Translations under genes and position numbers: made by a program | Shown here: one piece after another, positions 39,401-46,493 of the stretch | Numbering within the stretch: position 1 is the first letter of the stretch | How the letters are laid out: every line of letters begins with the position of its first letter | The notes under the pieces: model-generated | The model's input: the letters and a program-made list of their open reading frames with translations, nothing else | What the model was told of the DNA's origin: nothing | Databases searched by the model: none | DNA from: a virus | Direction: 5' to 3' (one strand) | Virus record (IMG/VR): IMGVR_UViG_3300025118_000014 | Coordinates: 1-59,283 of that record | Length of the DNA stretch: 59,283 nucleotides

Positions 39401-40965
39401 GGGAACAGGGTGTGATCGGCGCCAGAGTAGTTGGAGTCTGAAGAGTTTTTCCAGGAGAACCTGGACTTTCCGACATCGCCAGCAAGTTCGATCCTCGCTG
39501 TTGCGTCCAGGGCCGAACTAGGGTTGCCTGACAAGCCAGCGATAAGCCCGCCTGTGCCTGAAATTAAAGGAGAAGAGCCGAGCCCTAGTCCCTTTTCCGA
39601 AGTAGCGGAGTCAACAACTGTTCCCTGGTCCGGGAATATGAACCTCTGACCAACGGTTCCGTCGTTACTGTCAACAGCGTCCGCCATGGCAAGACCGCCG
39701 AAGTCGACGGACTGGATCATCAGGTCGATCTTTGAACCGGCCATGTGATCGCTTACTCCGTGAAACTTGACGGCCCCATCAGCCTCGTAGTGAAGCCCGA
39801 TAAGCAGCGATGCGTTGTCGTCAGTTGTGTTTGTGGCCTCACCCTGGATGGAGGAGCTTAGAGCCCGCTCGCCGACCCAGATGTTTGACCCGAGAACTCC
39901 ATCACTATACACTTCCGCGCCATTGGACGGGAGTGCGACGGCTACCGTGTCTGGGTTTGAGGGGCTGCCTAGTTCCGTATTGGCCAACGCAAGGATGTGC
40001 TGCACGTCTATCGACGGATGACTTACTGCGTGGATCGCGGTCTTGTAGGGTACGCCGTTCGCCCAGGAGCAAATTGCGACAGAGTTCTTCACGACTCCAG
40101 GCGATACAACTTCACCGACTGAGTGGATGATTGAAGCGTCGTGAGGCACGAGCATGTACTCGGTGAACTTAACGTCGTCGGTCGAGTTCTGTGATGAGAA
40201 GCTAGGGAAGAACATGGTCTTATTGGGAGTGTAGTCGAATCCCAGGGCCAGAATCTGTTGACCTGACGCCGTTACGGATGCGGCGTTTCCACCTGATGCG
40301 CTACCCGTGTAGCGGTTGACGTCCCAGTTGGTGCCCCATTCGATAACACCGTGAACCGAAGTGAACCCGTCAGCCTCGCCCGAGGAAGAGCCGAAAGGGC
40401 TGTATCGCTCGATGGTGAGTTCTGTGGCTGAAGACAGGTGCTCTGCCGCATACATGAGATTAGGGATGGTCGAGCCTGACCCTTGCGTGGTCATGCCCCA
40501 ACCGGACTGGATTCCGTGCACGGTGCACTTGTTGACGTCTACGACACCGGACACAGCATGCGTAGTGGTCACTGCGCCAGAGGCTGATCCTGCAGCGTGA
40601 GTCACATTGATCACGTCACGCAGGATGAACCCGTCAGGGCTATAGGGATTCAGGCACTCGATGATTGTCATGTGCAGCATTGGACGCCTAGCGACAGCGA
40701 CACCAGACTCCACAACGATTGTTCTTGAACTTCCTGACTTGGACAGGTCTCCGGTCCCGAAGGGATCGTGCGTAACCTGGAACGCCATGCGGTCAGGGCG
40801 CTGAGTGGTCAAGTCCTCGTTAGCAGAGCTAATCATGACCAGATAGTCCGGTTTCAGATCGTGCGGAAGGACGATCACATGCTGCGTAGAGTATTCATTG
40901 TCTGTGGCAAGCTCACCGACTTCATATTCGACGTGCGTCACTCTAAAGGTATCCTGAATCGCCAT
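36418..40965 (-). CDS. Large tail tip/fibre-like protein, 1515 aa
   Basis: Start behind GGAGG. The first ~200 residues (FRVTHVEYEVGELATDNEYSTQHVIVLPHDLKPDYLVMIS...HMTIIECLNPYSPDGFILRDVINVTHAAG...) are clearly homologous to the N-terminus of the 575-residue gene at 46494-48221. The central region is mostly beta, with LamG-like stretches (about residues 980-1180, FTVKPSKTPVSYYAEAAGTN...KFRVFVDSTNGIVFKTWDTGT...). The last ~200 residues (LGYFQIGTLVAGPVFNPGNVPLDWSISENDDPQVEEISTYSGIEW) resemble a hub- or tube-type tail structural domain. It is probably a tail tip or central fibre. A late-type box precedes it. Confidence 0.7.
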   Translation of the reverse strand: MAIQDTFRVTHVEYEVGELATDNEYSTQHVIVLPHDLKPDYLVMISSANEDLTTQRPDRMAFQVTHDPFGTGDLSKSGSSRTIVVESGVAVARRPMLHMTIIECLNPYSPDGFILRDVINVTHAAGSASGAVTTTHAVSGVVDVNKCTVHGIQSGWGMTTQGSGSTIPNLMYAAEHLSSATELTIERYSPFGSSSGEADGFTSVHGVIEWGTNWDVNRYTGSASGGNAASVTASGQQILALGFDYTPNKTMFFPSFSSQNSTDDVKFTEYMLVPHDASIIHSVGEVVSPGVVKNSVAICSWANGVPYKTAIHAVSHPSIDVQHILALANTELGSPSNPDTVAVALPSNGAEVYSDGVLGSNIWVGERALSSSIQGEATNTTDDNASLLIGLHYEADGAVKFHGVSDHMAGSKIDLMIQSVDFGGLAMADAVDSNDGTVGQRFIFPDQGTVVDSATSEKGLGLGSSPLISGTGGLIAGLSGNPSSALDATARIELAGDVGKSRFSWKNSSDSNYSGADHTLFPWGSRSCFGEKEADRVDACYSRVLGEAYYAVADATDVTNLRVKVYKMPQGSAVYSDESLVDTIQLEFPVGGAVDDAYDQVIEFGIAANGTGDLFVLTSHHWRENHDLSTELLHEMNVHKMTKGESSFVKIASDITSGQDALGVTSLRLAASGSTLKAVWLDQSGAVISCTSVTNGGSWSRRIEGTGAIPGGVDTGPTVVSSSVRLNDEACHDLVGMDDNSGTFYYAYCYEVTITGTDYFFAVSKSVGSSALVPVMGLGAAETLSVDQQPQNVAAAWHDNGLLLGAVFYSKKSTKETSVMGFIDYNPDFSVRATTIGDKYEDTSLADGGAIQSGMQFCSMSHMRMLSVGARLDVHFSHIDPSSTSDCVMASKFSLGGWTTHPITNGLDSRDSSALNPLSIAYWSSTMGAPTSYSTNAGAGQAWTPSGIAAETLDAQQYGSLRIFPSTVNTRRYKFTSHEGLGNAFGYKNGFCGGFTVKPSKTPVSYYAEAAGTNAVTSDGWKFRVFVDSTNGIVFKTWDTGTSAYVDSYTHGTVDDSKYYQIIVSVDGDLNCRISHRCLSDVGEHSSWETSGVLAAGDDGEEIYGSLPIDGVIGPLGGNNAEDSFEFGSEVKLALSEFGVIAEAWGTAQGDNLPSMLGSSSLNGVEMEVFGKRTSANPVYVHSGISVDFRGAGAYEGDIFELNTRTHFQKENALERSPRIAWRSTGTTEQSLAMSHEASGHVSTHGGIALFNTNFRTAIVEYSSSSGFSSIAATHNLSADITGDMTVSAKSGNRITLSSGHGMTQGEHKGRWVVVVDGSAAGEVYEVLSHPTDDSLSVSSPGAVSAGDRVVVFGSSMSSVYSDVESYEFFRVRVPAQNAVLGYFQIGTLVAGPVFNPGNVPLDWSISENDDPQVEEISTYSGIEWSFLKGPVRRSVAGRFVGDVDRKRESFRSMVRGLCGYSEKPLAFLMANTSEMTILGVVKSGLSLESEGWYQDANGKWRLAGDLGITIEEVV

Positions 40966-40994
40966 TACTCTCGGCCTCCGTATTTACTGTGATG

Positions 40995-41004
40995 GTTATA
41001 CCCC
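40995..41004 (-). promoter_or_regulatory. Late-type box GGGGTATAAC
   Basis: 30 bases before the 1515-residue tail gene. No -35 element. Confidence 0.55.
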
Positions 41005-41024
41005 TGTGGGACGTTTCTAACGAC

Positions 41025-44000
41025 TTAGCTTCTTCCCCAGGGATTGTTCCCAGGGGCGCGTATTCCGGCCCTCTTACCAGCCGTTTTTCTAACCATCCTC
41101 GACACCCCGGTGGCCCGCCCATCGGCGTTGGCTCCAACGACTGCGGAGTCTATCACCGAACCGTCCACAACAGACTGTACAATTACGGTTCCCATTCTTG
41201 AACTGTTACTGTAGTTCGAGGAGGGGGAGGTGGGTCCTCCACTTGAAGCCTGTCCTGGCCTATTCTCATGCGCAGGAACAACGCGCTCTCCCTTGTGCAG
41301 CGTTACGCCCTTCATGTTCCGGGGTACGTACGAAATTCCCGAATAGTAGTTTCCGTCCTTTCCCTTCTTCTTTCCGCCCTTGGGGTGCTCTGCCTTGAGT
41401 GCCCTGAGTGCAGCATCCCTTTCTTCCTTGGTGATTTTTCCGGCCCTGTACGCGTCTTTGATCTCTCTTTTCTTCTCCCTGTATTCCTTGCCTCTGCCGC
41501 CGAATATACCGGCCAGAGCATCAGCAATAGCCTTTGCAATGGCCTTCACGAATTCCCAGATAATCTTTGGAAGCTCCTTGATGATCGCCCAGACCAATCG
41601 AGGAAGCTCCTTGATGACCGCACCAACGATCTGCGGGATTCCTCTGGCCAGGGCCATCACAATGGCTGGGAAGTTCTTGATGAACGCATCCACGATTACA
41701 GGAATAGCCTCAACCAGCTTGTTGATTAGTATAGGCAACTGGTGAGCGATCTGTTCCATAATGTATGGGAGCGCCTGGATAACCGCGTCAATGTAGCCCA
41801 TGATCTGGTCGACCTTGTCCGTCACAACGCTCTTGGCAGCCTCTTCAGCAGACCCACCCTCTTCCATCAACGTCTGCGTTTCACCAGCCATAGCGAAGAT
41901 ACTTCCAACGCTTGCGAGGTTCATTATGTCCGTTGCGATCTTTCCGATCTCGTCTATGACCTCAGTGCCGAAGTTGACAGCTTGACCAAACGTCTGCATG
42001 AGTTCGCCAGACATCTTGCCAACTGATTTCAGCGGACCCATCACAAGAGACGAGATTCCCTTGGCGAGTCCAGCGATAGCTTTTCCGGCTAGGTCAACGG
42101 CACCCTTCAGGATGGTTGTTCCAAGGCCGAACTCTTTGACGTCTGCTGCGAACTTGGCTAACTGAGGGAACTGGCTGGCCATGGCGTTCCCAATGGACTT
42201 ACCCAAATTCAGGCCGCCGCCCTCCTTGAGTTCTTTGCGATTCAGACCACGCAGTTCCTTCTTAGCGGACTTGACTCCAGCCTTGTCTCCACTCTCCTTG
42301 GCCATTTTCAGCTTAAGCTCAAGTTGCTCCCTCAACTCCTTGGTTGTTTTTTTCTCGCTTTCCACTACTTCCAGCGCAGCAGCCCTGCGCCTCTCCAGTA
42401 GCTTTAGGATGCCCTCCAGAAGCTCTGTCTCGCTTCCATACCGCTCGACCAGCGCTGCTGTCTCATCGTCGAATCTTGCGTTTATGATAGCCTTGCGCTT
42501 TTCCTTGCCCTCTTCGAGAAGGTCGTTCTCCATGTCTCGATGCGATCTGGCAGCGCTCAAGCGCAATTCCCTCAACTTCTCAATGTCGGCAGCAGCCTTT
42601 TTAGCGGCAACTTCATCCCTTACGTCACGGTCGTCGCTAATTTTCTTGTTTGCTAACCCCCATGCCTCCAGAAGAGCCATTTTCTCCTCTGCGGTTTCAA
42701 GCTCCTTCATTCTTGCGGCGAATGTAAGGTTGCTTATCTTGGTCTCAAGCTCGAACCTTTCCTGGCTGTTCTTAGTGGAATCTTTCCTGGCCTGAAGAAT
42801 CTCAAGCTCCAACTCCTTCACCTTGCTGACCCTCTCGACAGCGACACCACCACCGCCACCACCCGAATCACCGCCAGCGCCCTCTGAGTCCTTAACAGAG
42901 TCCTCTGCGTCTCTCGCGGCCTCAGCCTTCAACTTTTCAAATTCCGAATGCGCACTAGCGCCAGACTGGTCTCTTCCTGCTATTCCCGCGCCCTGCAACT
43001 GAGCACTGTTCGCCTTGACGCCATCAAGCCCCACGGCATCCCCGGCAGCGCCGATGACGTTGTTGATCTCGTTAAGTGCTGCAGCGGAATCTCCTCCACC
43101 GAACACGAACTTAAACAAGGAGGTTCCGGCGATCTTCTTCCCGACTTTGGATACCTCTTGCGCGACTTCCTTGATCTTCCGTATAGTTCCGCCGAGCCAC
43201 TTGTTGATCAACTTCGAGAAGAACGCCGCTATGAGTGACATAACTCCGCCAACCTTGCCGCTGCCCCCGAAACGCTTGGCTATAAGTCCGGACAAATACG
43301 TGATAATCTTACCTATAGATTGTAGTGCCTTGCTCGCCAGTGCCAAGTTCCAATGTATGAACTTGGTGAACAGGTTTGCCACTACAGCAGACAATATCTT
43401 TATTAGACCGTTGATGAAGATTAAACTCCGCTGTATCGGGCCAGTTACTCTACTCCACGTTGTCCACACGTCTCCAATGAGCGCTATCGCCCCAGCAATA
43501 GCCAGACCGATCCCGATCAGGGCGTCAGCCCATATGTCTGCGGCGTCCTTAGCGTCAACCGCAGGGCCCGTCCATGCCGCAAACGCGGTCCTGAATGCTG
43601 CCTCAAGTACGCCGAACCGATCCATAAAGCTCTCGTAGAACTCGTCCAGGAATGTCCTTACAAAGTTTATGGCTCCACCAAGGCCAGAATTAGAGTCTTT
43701 GCCGACGATAAGCTCAAACAGACGAATCATTAGAGCGTTGAACTTTGAACCAATCTTGAGCATTGAGCCCGTTACAGAGTTCATCATGTCGCTCTGTATT
43801 TTGGCAGCCTTGCCTTGTGAGTCAGCGAACTCTTCAGCCCTCGTTTTCAATTCCGGGAATTTCTTTGCAAGACTGACTAGGTTGCCCTCGTACTGTGCCA
43901 GACCAAGTGCGGACGGAGCGAACCGTGCCCCGAATACATCAATGTAGTCTCCTGTTTCCGCGCCAGCCTTCTTCATTCTAAGGACTGCCTCTTCCATGTT

Positions 44001-44795
44001 CTCAACGCCCTTTCCGGGTGTTATGTCTTCAAAGGTCAGGCCAAGATCTTTAAGTGCGGCTTCTGCCTTGGGCGTTTCCTTAGCTAGGGCACTCAGGCCC
44101 ATTCTCATGCCTGTTCCCGCGATTGATCCCTCAATACCAATGTCGGCAAGTTTTGATAACGTGGTAAATACCTGCTCAACAGACTGGCCAAACTGGTTAG
44201 ATATGGGGCCAGCGTACACCATCGCTGCAGATAACGATTCAAAGTTCAACATGGATTTCGTCAGCGCTACTGCCATCAGGTCAGCCACTTCAGACGCCTG
44301 TGTGGCCTCCATATTGAACTGCCGAAGCATCTTGGACACGAACTCCGCAGACTGGCCCAGTCCAGCCCCTCCGACTGTAGCAACAGCAAGAACCGCTTCC
44401 GTTGCAGCAGCGATCTCGTGAGCTTTGAATCCAGCCTTTGACATGGCCTCAAAGGCATCCGTAACCTGTGACGCTGTGTATTCCGTGTCGGACGCTAGGT
44501 CCAGCGCCAAGGAAGACAGCATCTTCATGTCTTCGCCGGTTCCGCCGAGGAGGGCCTTTACTCTGACCATCTTGTGCTCGAATTCGGATCCGGCCTTTGC
44601 TATGGCCCCGAAGCCGACGGCTATGGCGCCGAGGCCCAGGCTCGCAGTCCCTGCCGCCGCGCCAAACCCCGCGATCACTCGCTTCATGTTGGCCATTTTC
44701 TTGGTGGCCGTATCAGCCTTCCTGTCGAACTGAGCCGTGTCCATCATCATCCGGACAACTAAGCCACTCGCTTTTCCAGCTTTACCAAATGCCAT
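41025..44795 (-). CDS. Tape measure protein
   Basis: 1256 residues, start behind TGGAG. N-terminal segment FDRKADTATKKMANMKRVIAGFGAAAGTASLGLGAIAVGFGAIAKAGSEFEHKMVRVKALLGGTGEDMKMLSSLALDLASDTEYTASQVTDAFEAMSKAGFKAHEIAAATEAVLAVATVGGAGL is the TP901-type tape measure domain. Several hydrophobic helices follow (about 420-560), a central Lys/Glu coiled coil (about 650-860), and further membrane-like segments (about 900-1130) with repeats of LP-L---LVEAIP-IV-AFI. Length sets tail length and suggests about 190 nm if 0.15 nm per residue holds. C-terminal GKKKGKDGNYYSGISYVPRNMKGVTLHKGERVVPA is typical of tape measures. Confidence 0.9.
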   Translation of the reverse strand: MAFGKAGKASGLVVRMMMDTAQFDRKADTATKKMANMKRVIAGFGAAAGTASLGLGAIAVGFGAIAKAGSEFEHKMVRVKALLGGTGEDMKMLSSLALDLASDTEYTASQVTDAFEAMSKAGFKAHEIAAATEAVLAVATVGGAGLGQSAEFVSKMLRQFNMEATQASEVADLMAVALTKSMLNFESLSAAMVYAGPISNQFGQSVEQVFTTLSKLADIGIEGSIAGTGMRMGLSALAKETPKAEAALKDLGLTFEDITPGKGVENMEEAVLRMKKAGAETGDYIDVFGARFAPSALGLAQYEGNLVSLAKKFPELKTRAEEFADSQGKAAKIQSDMMNSVTGSMLKIGSKFNALMIRLFELIVGKDSNSGLGGAINFVRTFLDEFYESFMDRFGVLEAAFRTAFAAWTGPAVDAKDAADIWADALIGIGLAIAGAIALIGDVWTTWSRVTGPIQRSLIFINGLIKILSAVVANLFTKFIHWNLALASKALQSIGKIITYLSGLIAKRFGGSGKVGGVMSLIAAFFSKLINKWLGGTIRKIKEVAQEVSKVGKKIAGTSLFKFVFGGGDSAAALNEINNVIGAAGDAVGLDGVKANSAQLQGAGIAGRDQSGASAHSEFEKLKAEAARDAEDSVKDSEGAGGDSGGGGGGVAVERVSKVKELELEILQARKDSTKNSQERFELETKISNLTFAARMKELETAEEKMALLEAWGLANKKISDDRDVRDEVAAKKAAADIEKLRELRLSAARSHRDMENDLLEEGKEKRKAIINARFDDETAALVERYGSETELLEGILKLLERRRAAALEVVESEKKTTKELREQLELKLKMAKESGDKAGVKSAKKELRGLNRKELKEGGGLNLGKSIGNAMASQFPQLAKFAADVKEFGLGTTILKGAVDLAGKAIAGLAKGISSLVMGPLKSVGKMSGELMQTFGQAVNFGTEVIDEIGKIATDIMNLASVGSIFAMAGETQTLMEEGGSAEEAAKSVVTDKVDQIMGYIDAVIQALPYIMEQIAHQLPILINKLVEAIPVIVDAFIKNFPAIVMALARGIPQIVGAVIKELPRLVWAIIKELPKIIWEFVKAIAKAIADALAGIFGGRGKEYREKKREIKDAYRAGKITKEERDAALRALKAEHPKGGKKKGKDGNYYSGISYVPRNMKGVTLHKGERVVPAHENRPGQASSGGPTSPSSNYSNSSRMGTVIVQSVVDGSVIDSAVVGANADGRATGVSRMVRKTAGKRAGIRAPGNNPWGRS

Positions 44796-44819
44796 TCTAA
44801 ACTCCAGGGATTCAGACCA

Positions 44820-44829
44820 GTTATACCCC
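44820..44829 (-). promoter_or_regulatory. Late-type box GGGGTATAAC
   Basis: 25 bases before the tape measure start. No -35 element. Confidence 0.6.
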
Positions 44830-44834
44830 TAACG

Positions 44835-45613
44835 CTACATAACGGGTATACCCATTGACGCCAATCCAAGCAGCTTGTTCTTCTCTGCCGTGACCCTGTC
44901 CTCTTTAGAGGTAGCCTTCTTCTTGGCTGCCGACTTTGCAGGGCCGTCAGATGTGGCTGGCTTATATTCTGCGCCGAATGCTCCCATGAGGGGCTCTATC
45001 AGCGAGTTAAGGAATTCGACCTTGACCTTCACTATGCACATCGCGGACAGTTGGATCTGATCAAACGTCATATCCAACACGTCATCCAGCGACATACCGG
45101 AGCCCATAAGGACCCCGATAGCAGAGTGTATGGCTTCCAGGCTACTCGCCCCCGACGAGGGGGAGTCACTGCCTACTTGCCCATTAGATTCCCGGCCTTC
45201 GTCAGCGTCTTGGCGAAGGCTACCGCTAAAGGGCCGAATGCCTTGATGAGTTCTTCGATGTCGAAGTTGTCAGAGGGTGAGCCTTCAAAGTTCTTGGCGA
45301 GTGCTGGATAGCACGCGTCGAATGTTTCGTCGATCAAGTCTAGCAGTCGGTCATCACTTAGTACGCCCATGGCTGCACGAAGCATTGATTCCATGCTAGT
45401 GAACGCCTCTTCGTCAACATCGATTTCTTGCAGTAAGTCCGCCGCCTTCTCGACCATGCGTAGCGCTTTGATTTGTCGCCGTGCTGACAACTTGCTTGGC
45501 AACTTGTACTTGTTTCCTTCCAGGTCGTGGATCGTCAGGTCTGACGGCACTAGGTCTTCAAGTAACTGGACGAAGTCCACTGCTTCTGATTCCTCAACGG
45601 TATTCTCTTCCAT
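44835..45613 (-). CDS. Tail assembly chaperone long form (frameshift product, about 259 aa)
   Basis: Fusion of the 45173-45613 frame, up to the slippery heptamer CCCTTTA (45233-45227), with the -1 frame ending at 44835. About 129 residues come from the first frame and 130 from the second. The second frame (starting SGSLRQDAD... and containing MGSGMSLDDVLDMTFDQIQLSAMCIVKVKVEFLNSLIEPLMGAF...) has no ribosome site at its own first ATG (45107), supporting expression only by frameshifting. This is the G/GT arrangement known from long-tailed phages: the long form helps tape measure and tail tube assembly. Confidence 0.8.
45173..45613 (-). CDS. Tail assembly chaperone short form, 146 aa
   Basis: ATG at 45613 behind GGAG; upstream in-frame ATGs lack a ribosome site. 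Sequence MEENTVEESEAVDFVQLLEDLVPSDLTIHDLEGNKYKLPSKLSARRQIKALRMVEKAADLL is an alpha-helical protein typical of gpG-like chaperones. It lies between the major tail protein and the tape measure, the conserved position. It is the ordinary terminated product, made in excess of the frameshifted long form. Confidence 0.85.
   Translation of the reverse strand: MEENTVEESEAVDFVQLLEDLVPSDLTIHDLEGNKYKLPSKLSARRQIKALRMVEKAADLLQEIDVDEEAFTSMESMLRAAMGVLSDDRLLDLIDETFDACYPALAKNFEGSPSDNFDIEELIKAFGPLAVAFAKTLTKAGNLMGK
45201..45233 (-). promoter_or_regulatory. Programmed -1 ribosomal frameshift signal
   Basis: Heptamer C-CCT-TTA in the zero frame (45233 down to 45227) fits X-XXY-YYZ. Six bases later a stem-loop begins: GCCTTCG (45220-45214) pairs with CGAAGGC (45201-45195), with a 12-base loop. 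The -1 frame is open from the heptamer to 44835. Confidence 0.8.
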
Positions 45614-45641
45614 AATACACTCCATTGTTATTGTGTACCCA

Positions 45642-45650
45642 GTTATACCC
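45642..45650 (-). promoter_or_regulatory. Late-type box GGGTATAAC
   Basis: 29 bases before the chaperone start, right after the terminator of the major tail protein. Confidence 0.55.
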
Positions 45651-45659
45651 TTGGGAAAC

Positions 45660-45688
45660 AAAAAGGGGCACCCGAAGGCACCCCTTTA
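45660..45688 (-). terminator. Terminator after the major tail protein (UUCG loop)
   Basis: AAAGGGGTGCC/GGTGCCCCTTT around a UUCG loop, then TTTTTG on the coding strand. Two of the pairs are G-U wobbles that would be A/C mismatches on the other strand, so it works for leftward RNA only. Confidence 0.85.
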
Positions 45689-45708
45689 AATGTGTTAATC
45701 TCTAAGGA

Positions 45709-46260
45709 CTAAGCGATTTGTCGGTGAATTTGCATCAACTGGCTTGTGTAAGCCAATGAGCCGCCAGCCCAGTCAACGCCAGCGCGAAGAGCCTTGAAGC
45801 TATACTCGAAAGAGTGCTCGTCTGCCGTGAAAGGAAGTGTAAGGCCACCGTTAGAAGAAGCCTTCCAGACGTTTACAAGCAGTGTGTCGCCAGTAACGGC
45901 CATCTGGTGCTCAACTTGAAGGGCAAGCTGAGTTACAAGTGGATCGCCACCAAACGCGAAGTGCTCTTCAGTGGAGGTCGTCGTGTGGACGCCAGCGCCG
46001 ATAGCTTTAGCGAAGTTGTCGAAGTTCCACTCGATTCCGGTAACGCTAAGTTGAACGCCCTGTGCTTGTGTGAAAACAAACACTGGAATCTTTGGGTTTC
46101 CTTGAGAGATGTCTCGCTTTTCAGCAGTAATTTCGATGTTGATACCGTCTTCAGTGATAGCGCCAACGTCAACGGTTGGGGTAGCACCAGCGGCACCTAA
46201 TCGGAAAATACCGGGACCGAAAGCGAAGTTATTTTCGGTATAAGTTGGAATGTTAGCCAT
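45709..46260 (-). CDS. Major tail (tube) protein
   Basis: 183 residues, start behind TGGAGATTAAA. Begins MANIPTYTENNFAFGPGIFRLGAAGATPTVDVGAITEDGINIEITAEKRDISQGNPKIPVFVFTQAQGVQLSVTGIEWNFDNFAKAIGAG. The opening, IT-DGINIEI, and alternating strands fit siphovirus tail tube proteins, which form the beta-barrel tube. It lies directly before the two chaperones and the tape measure, the canonical location. It is the only gene here with its own efficient UUCG terminator, consistent with high expression. Confidence 0.85.
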   Translation of the reverse strand: MANIPTYTENNFAFGPGIFRLGAAGATPTVDVGAITEDGINIEITAEKRDISQGNPKIPVFVFTQAQGVQLSVTGIEWNFDNFAKAIGAGVHTTTSTEEHFAFGGDPLVTQLALQVEHQMAVTGDTLLVNVWKASSNGGLTLPFTADEHSFEYSFKALRAGVDWAGGSLAYTSQLMQIHRQIA

Positions 46261-46285
46261 TTTAATCTCCAGATCTGTGAGAGTG

Positions 46286-46492
46286 TTATTGCTTGACCAG
46301 AGTCCATAGACCCATAGTCTTGTCGCAAGAATTACAAGTTAAGTTAATCTTCTCTTTCCTGTAACCGTCTGGAGTGTCTGCGCTGCGAGTGGATAATCCC
46401 TCTCCAGCATAGTCCAGAGCGCAACCGCACTCACAGCGTACGGCCATGTTGAGATTGCGCAGGTTTAAAGGTCGAGAATCAAAAGTGTTCAT
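46286..46492 (-). CDS. Small zinc-ribbon-like protein, 68 aa
   Basis: ATG after the stop of the tail terminator gene, with AGGA within that gene's end as ribosome site. Four cysteines in C20-x-C22 and C53-x2-C56 contexts (VRCECGCALDYAGEGLS; INLTCNSCDKTMGLW) suggest a small metal-binding domain. No function is known. It lies between the tail terminator and the tube protein, so a structural minor role or an unrelated regulator are both possible. Confidence 0.6.
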   Translation of the reverse strand: MNTFDSRPLNLRNLNMAVRCECGCALDYAGEGLSTRSADTPDGYRKEKINLTCNSCDKTMGLWTLVKQ

Positions 46493-46493
46493 A

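Noticed and set aside
42181-44733. Several rightward frames opposite the tape measure
   Set aside because: Shadows of a long helical gene; no start signals.
44835-45107. Independent 90-residue gene starting at 45107
   Set aside because: No ribosome site before its ATG; explained by frameshift from the chaperone gene.
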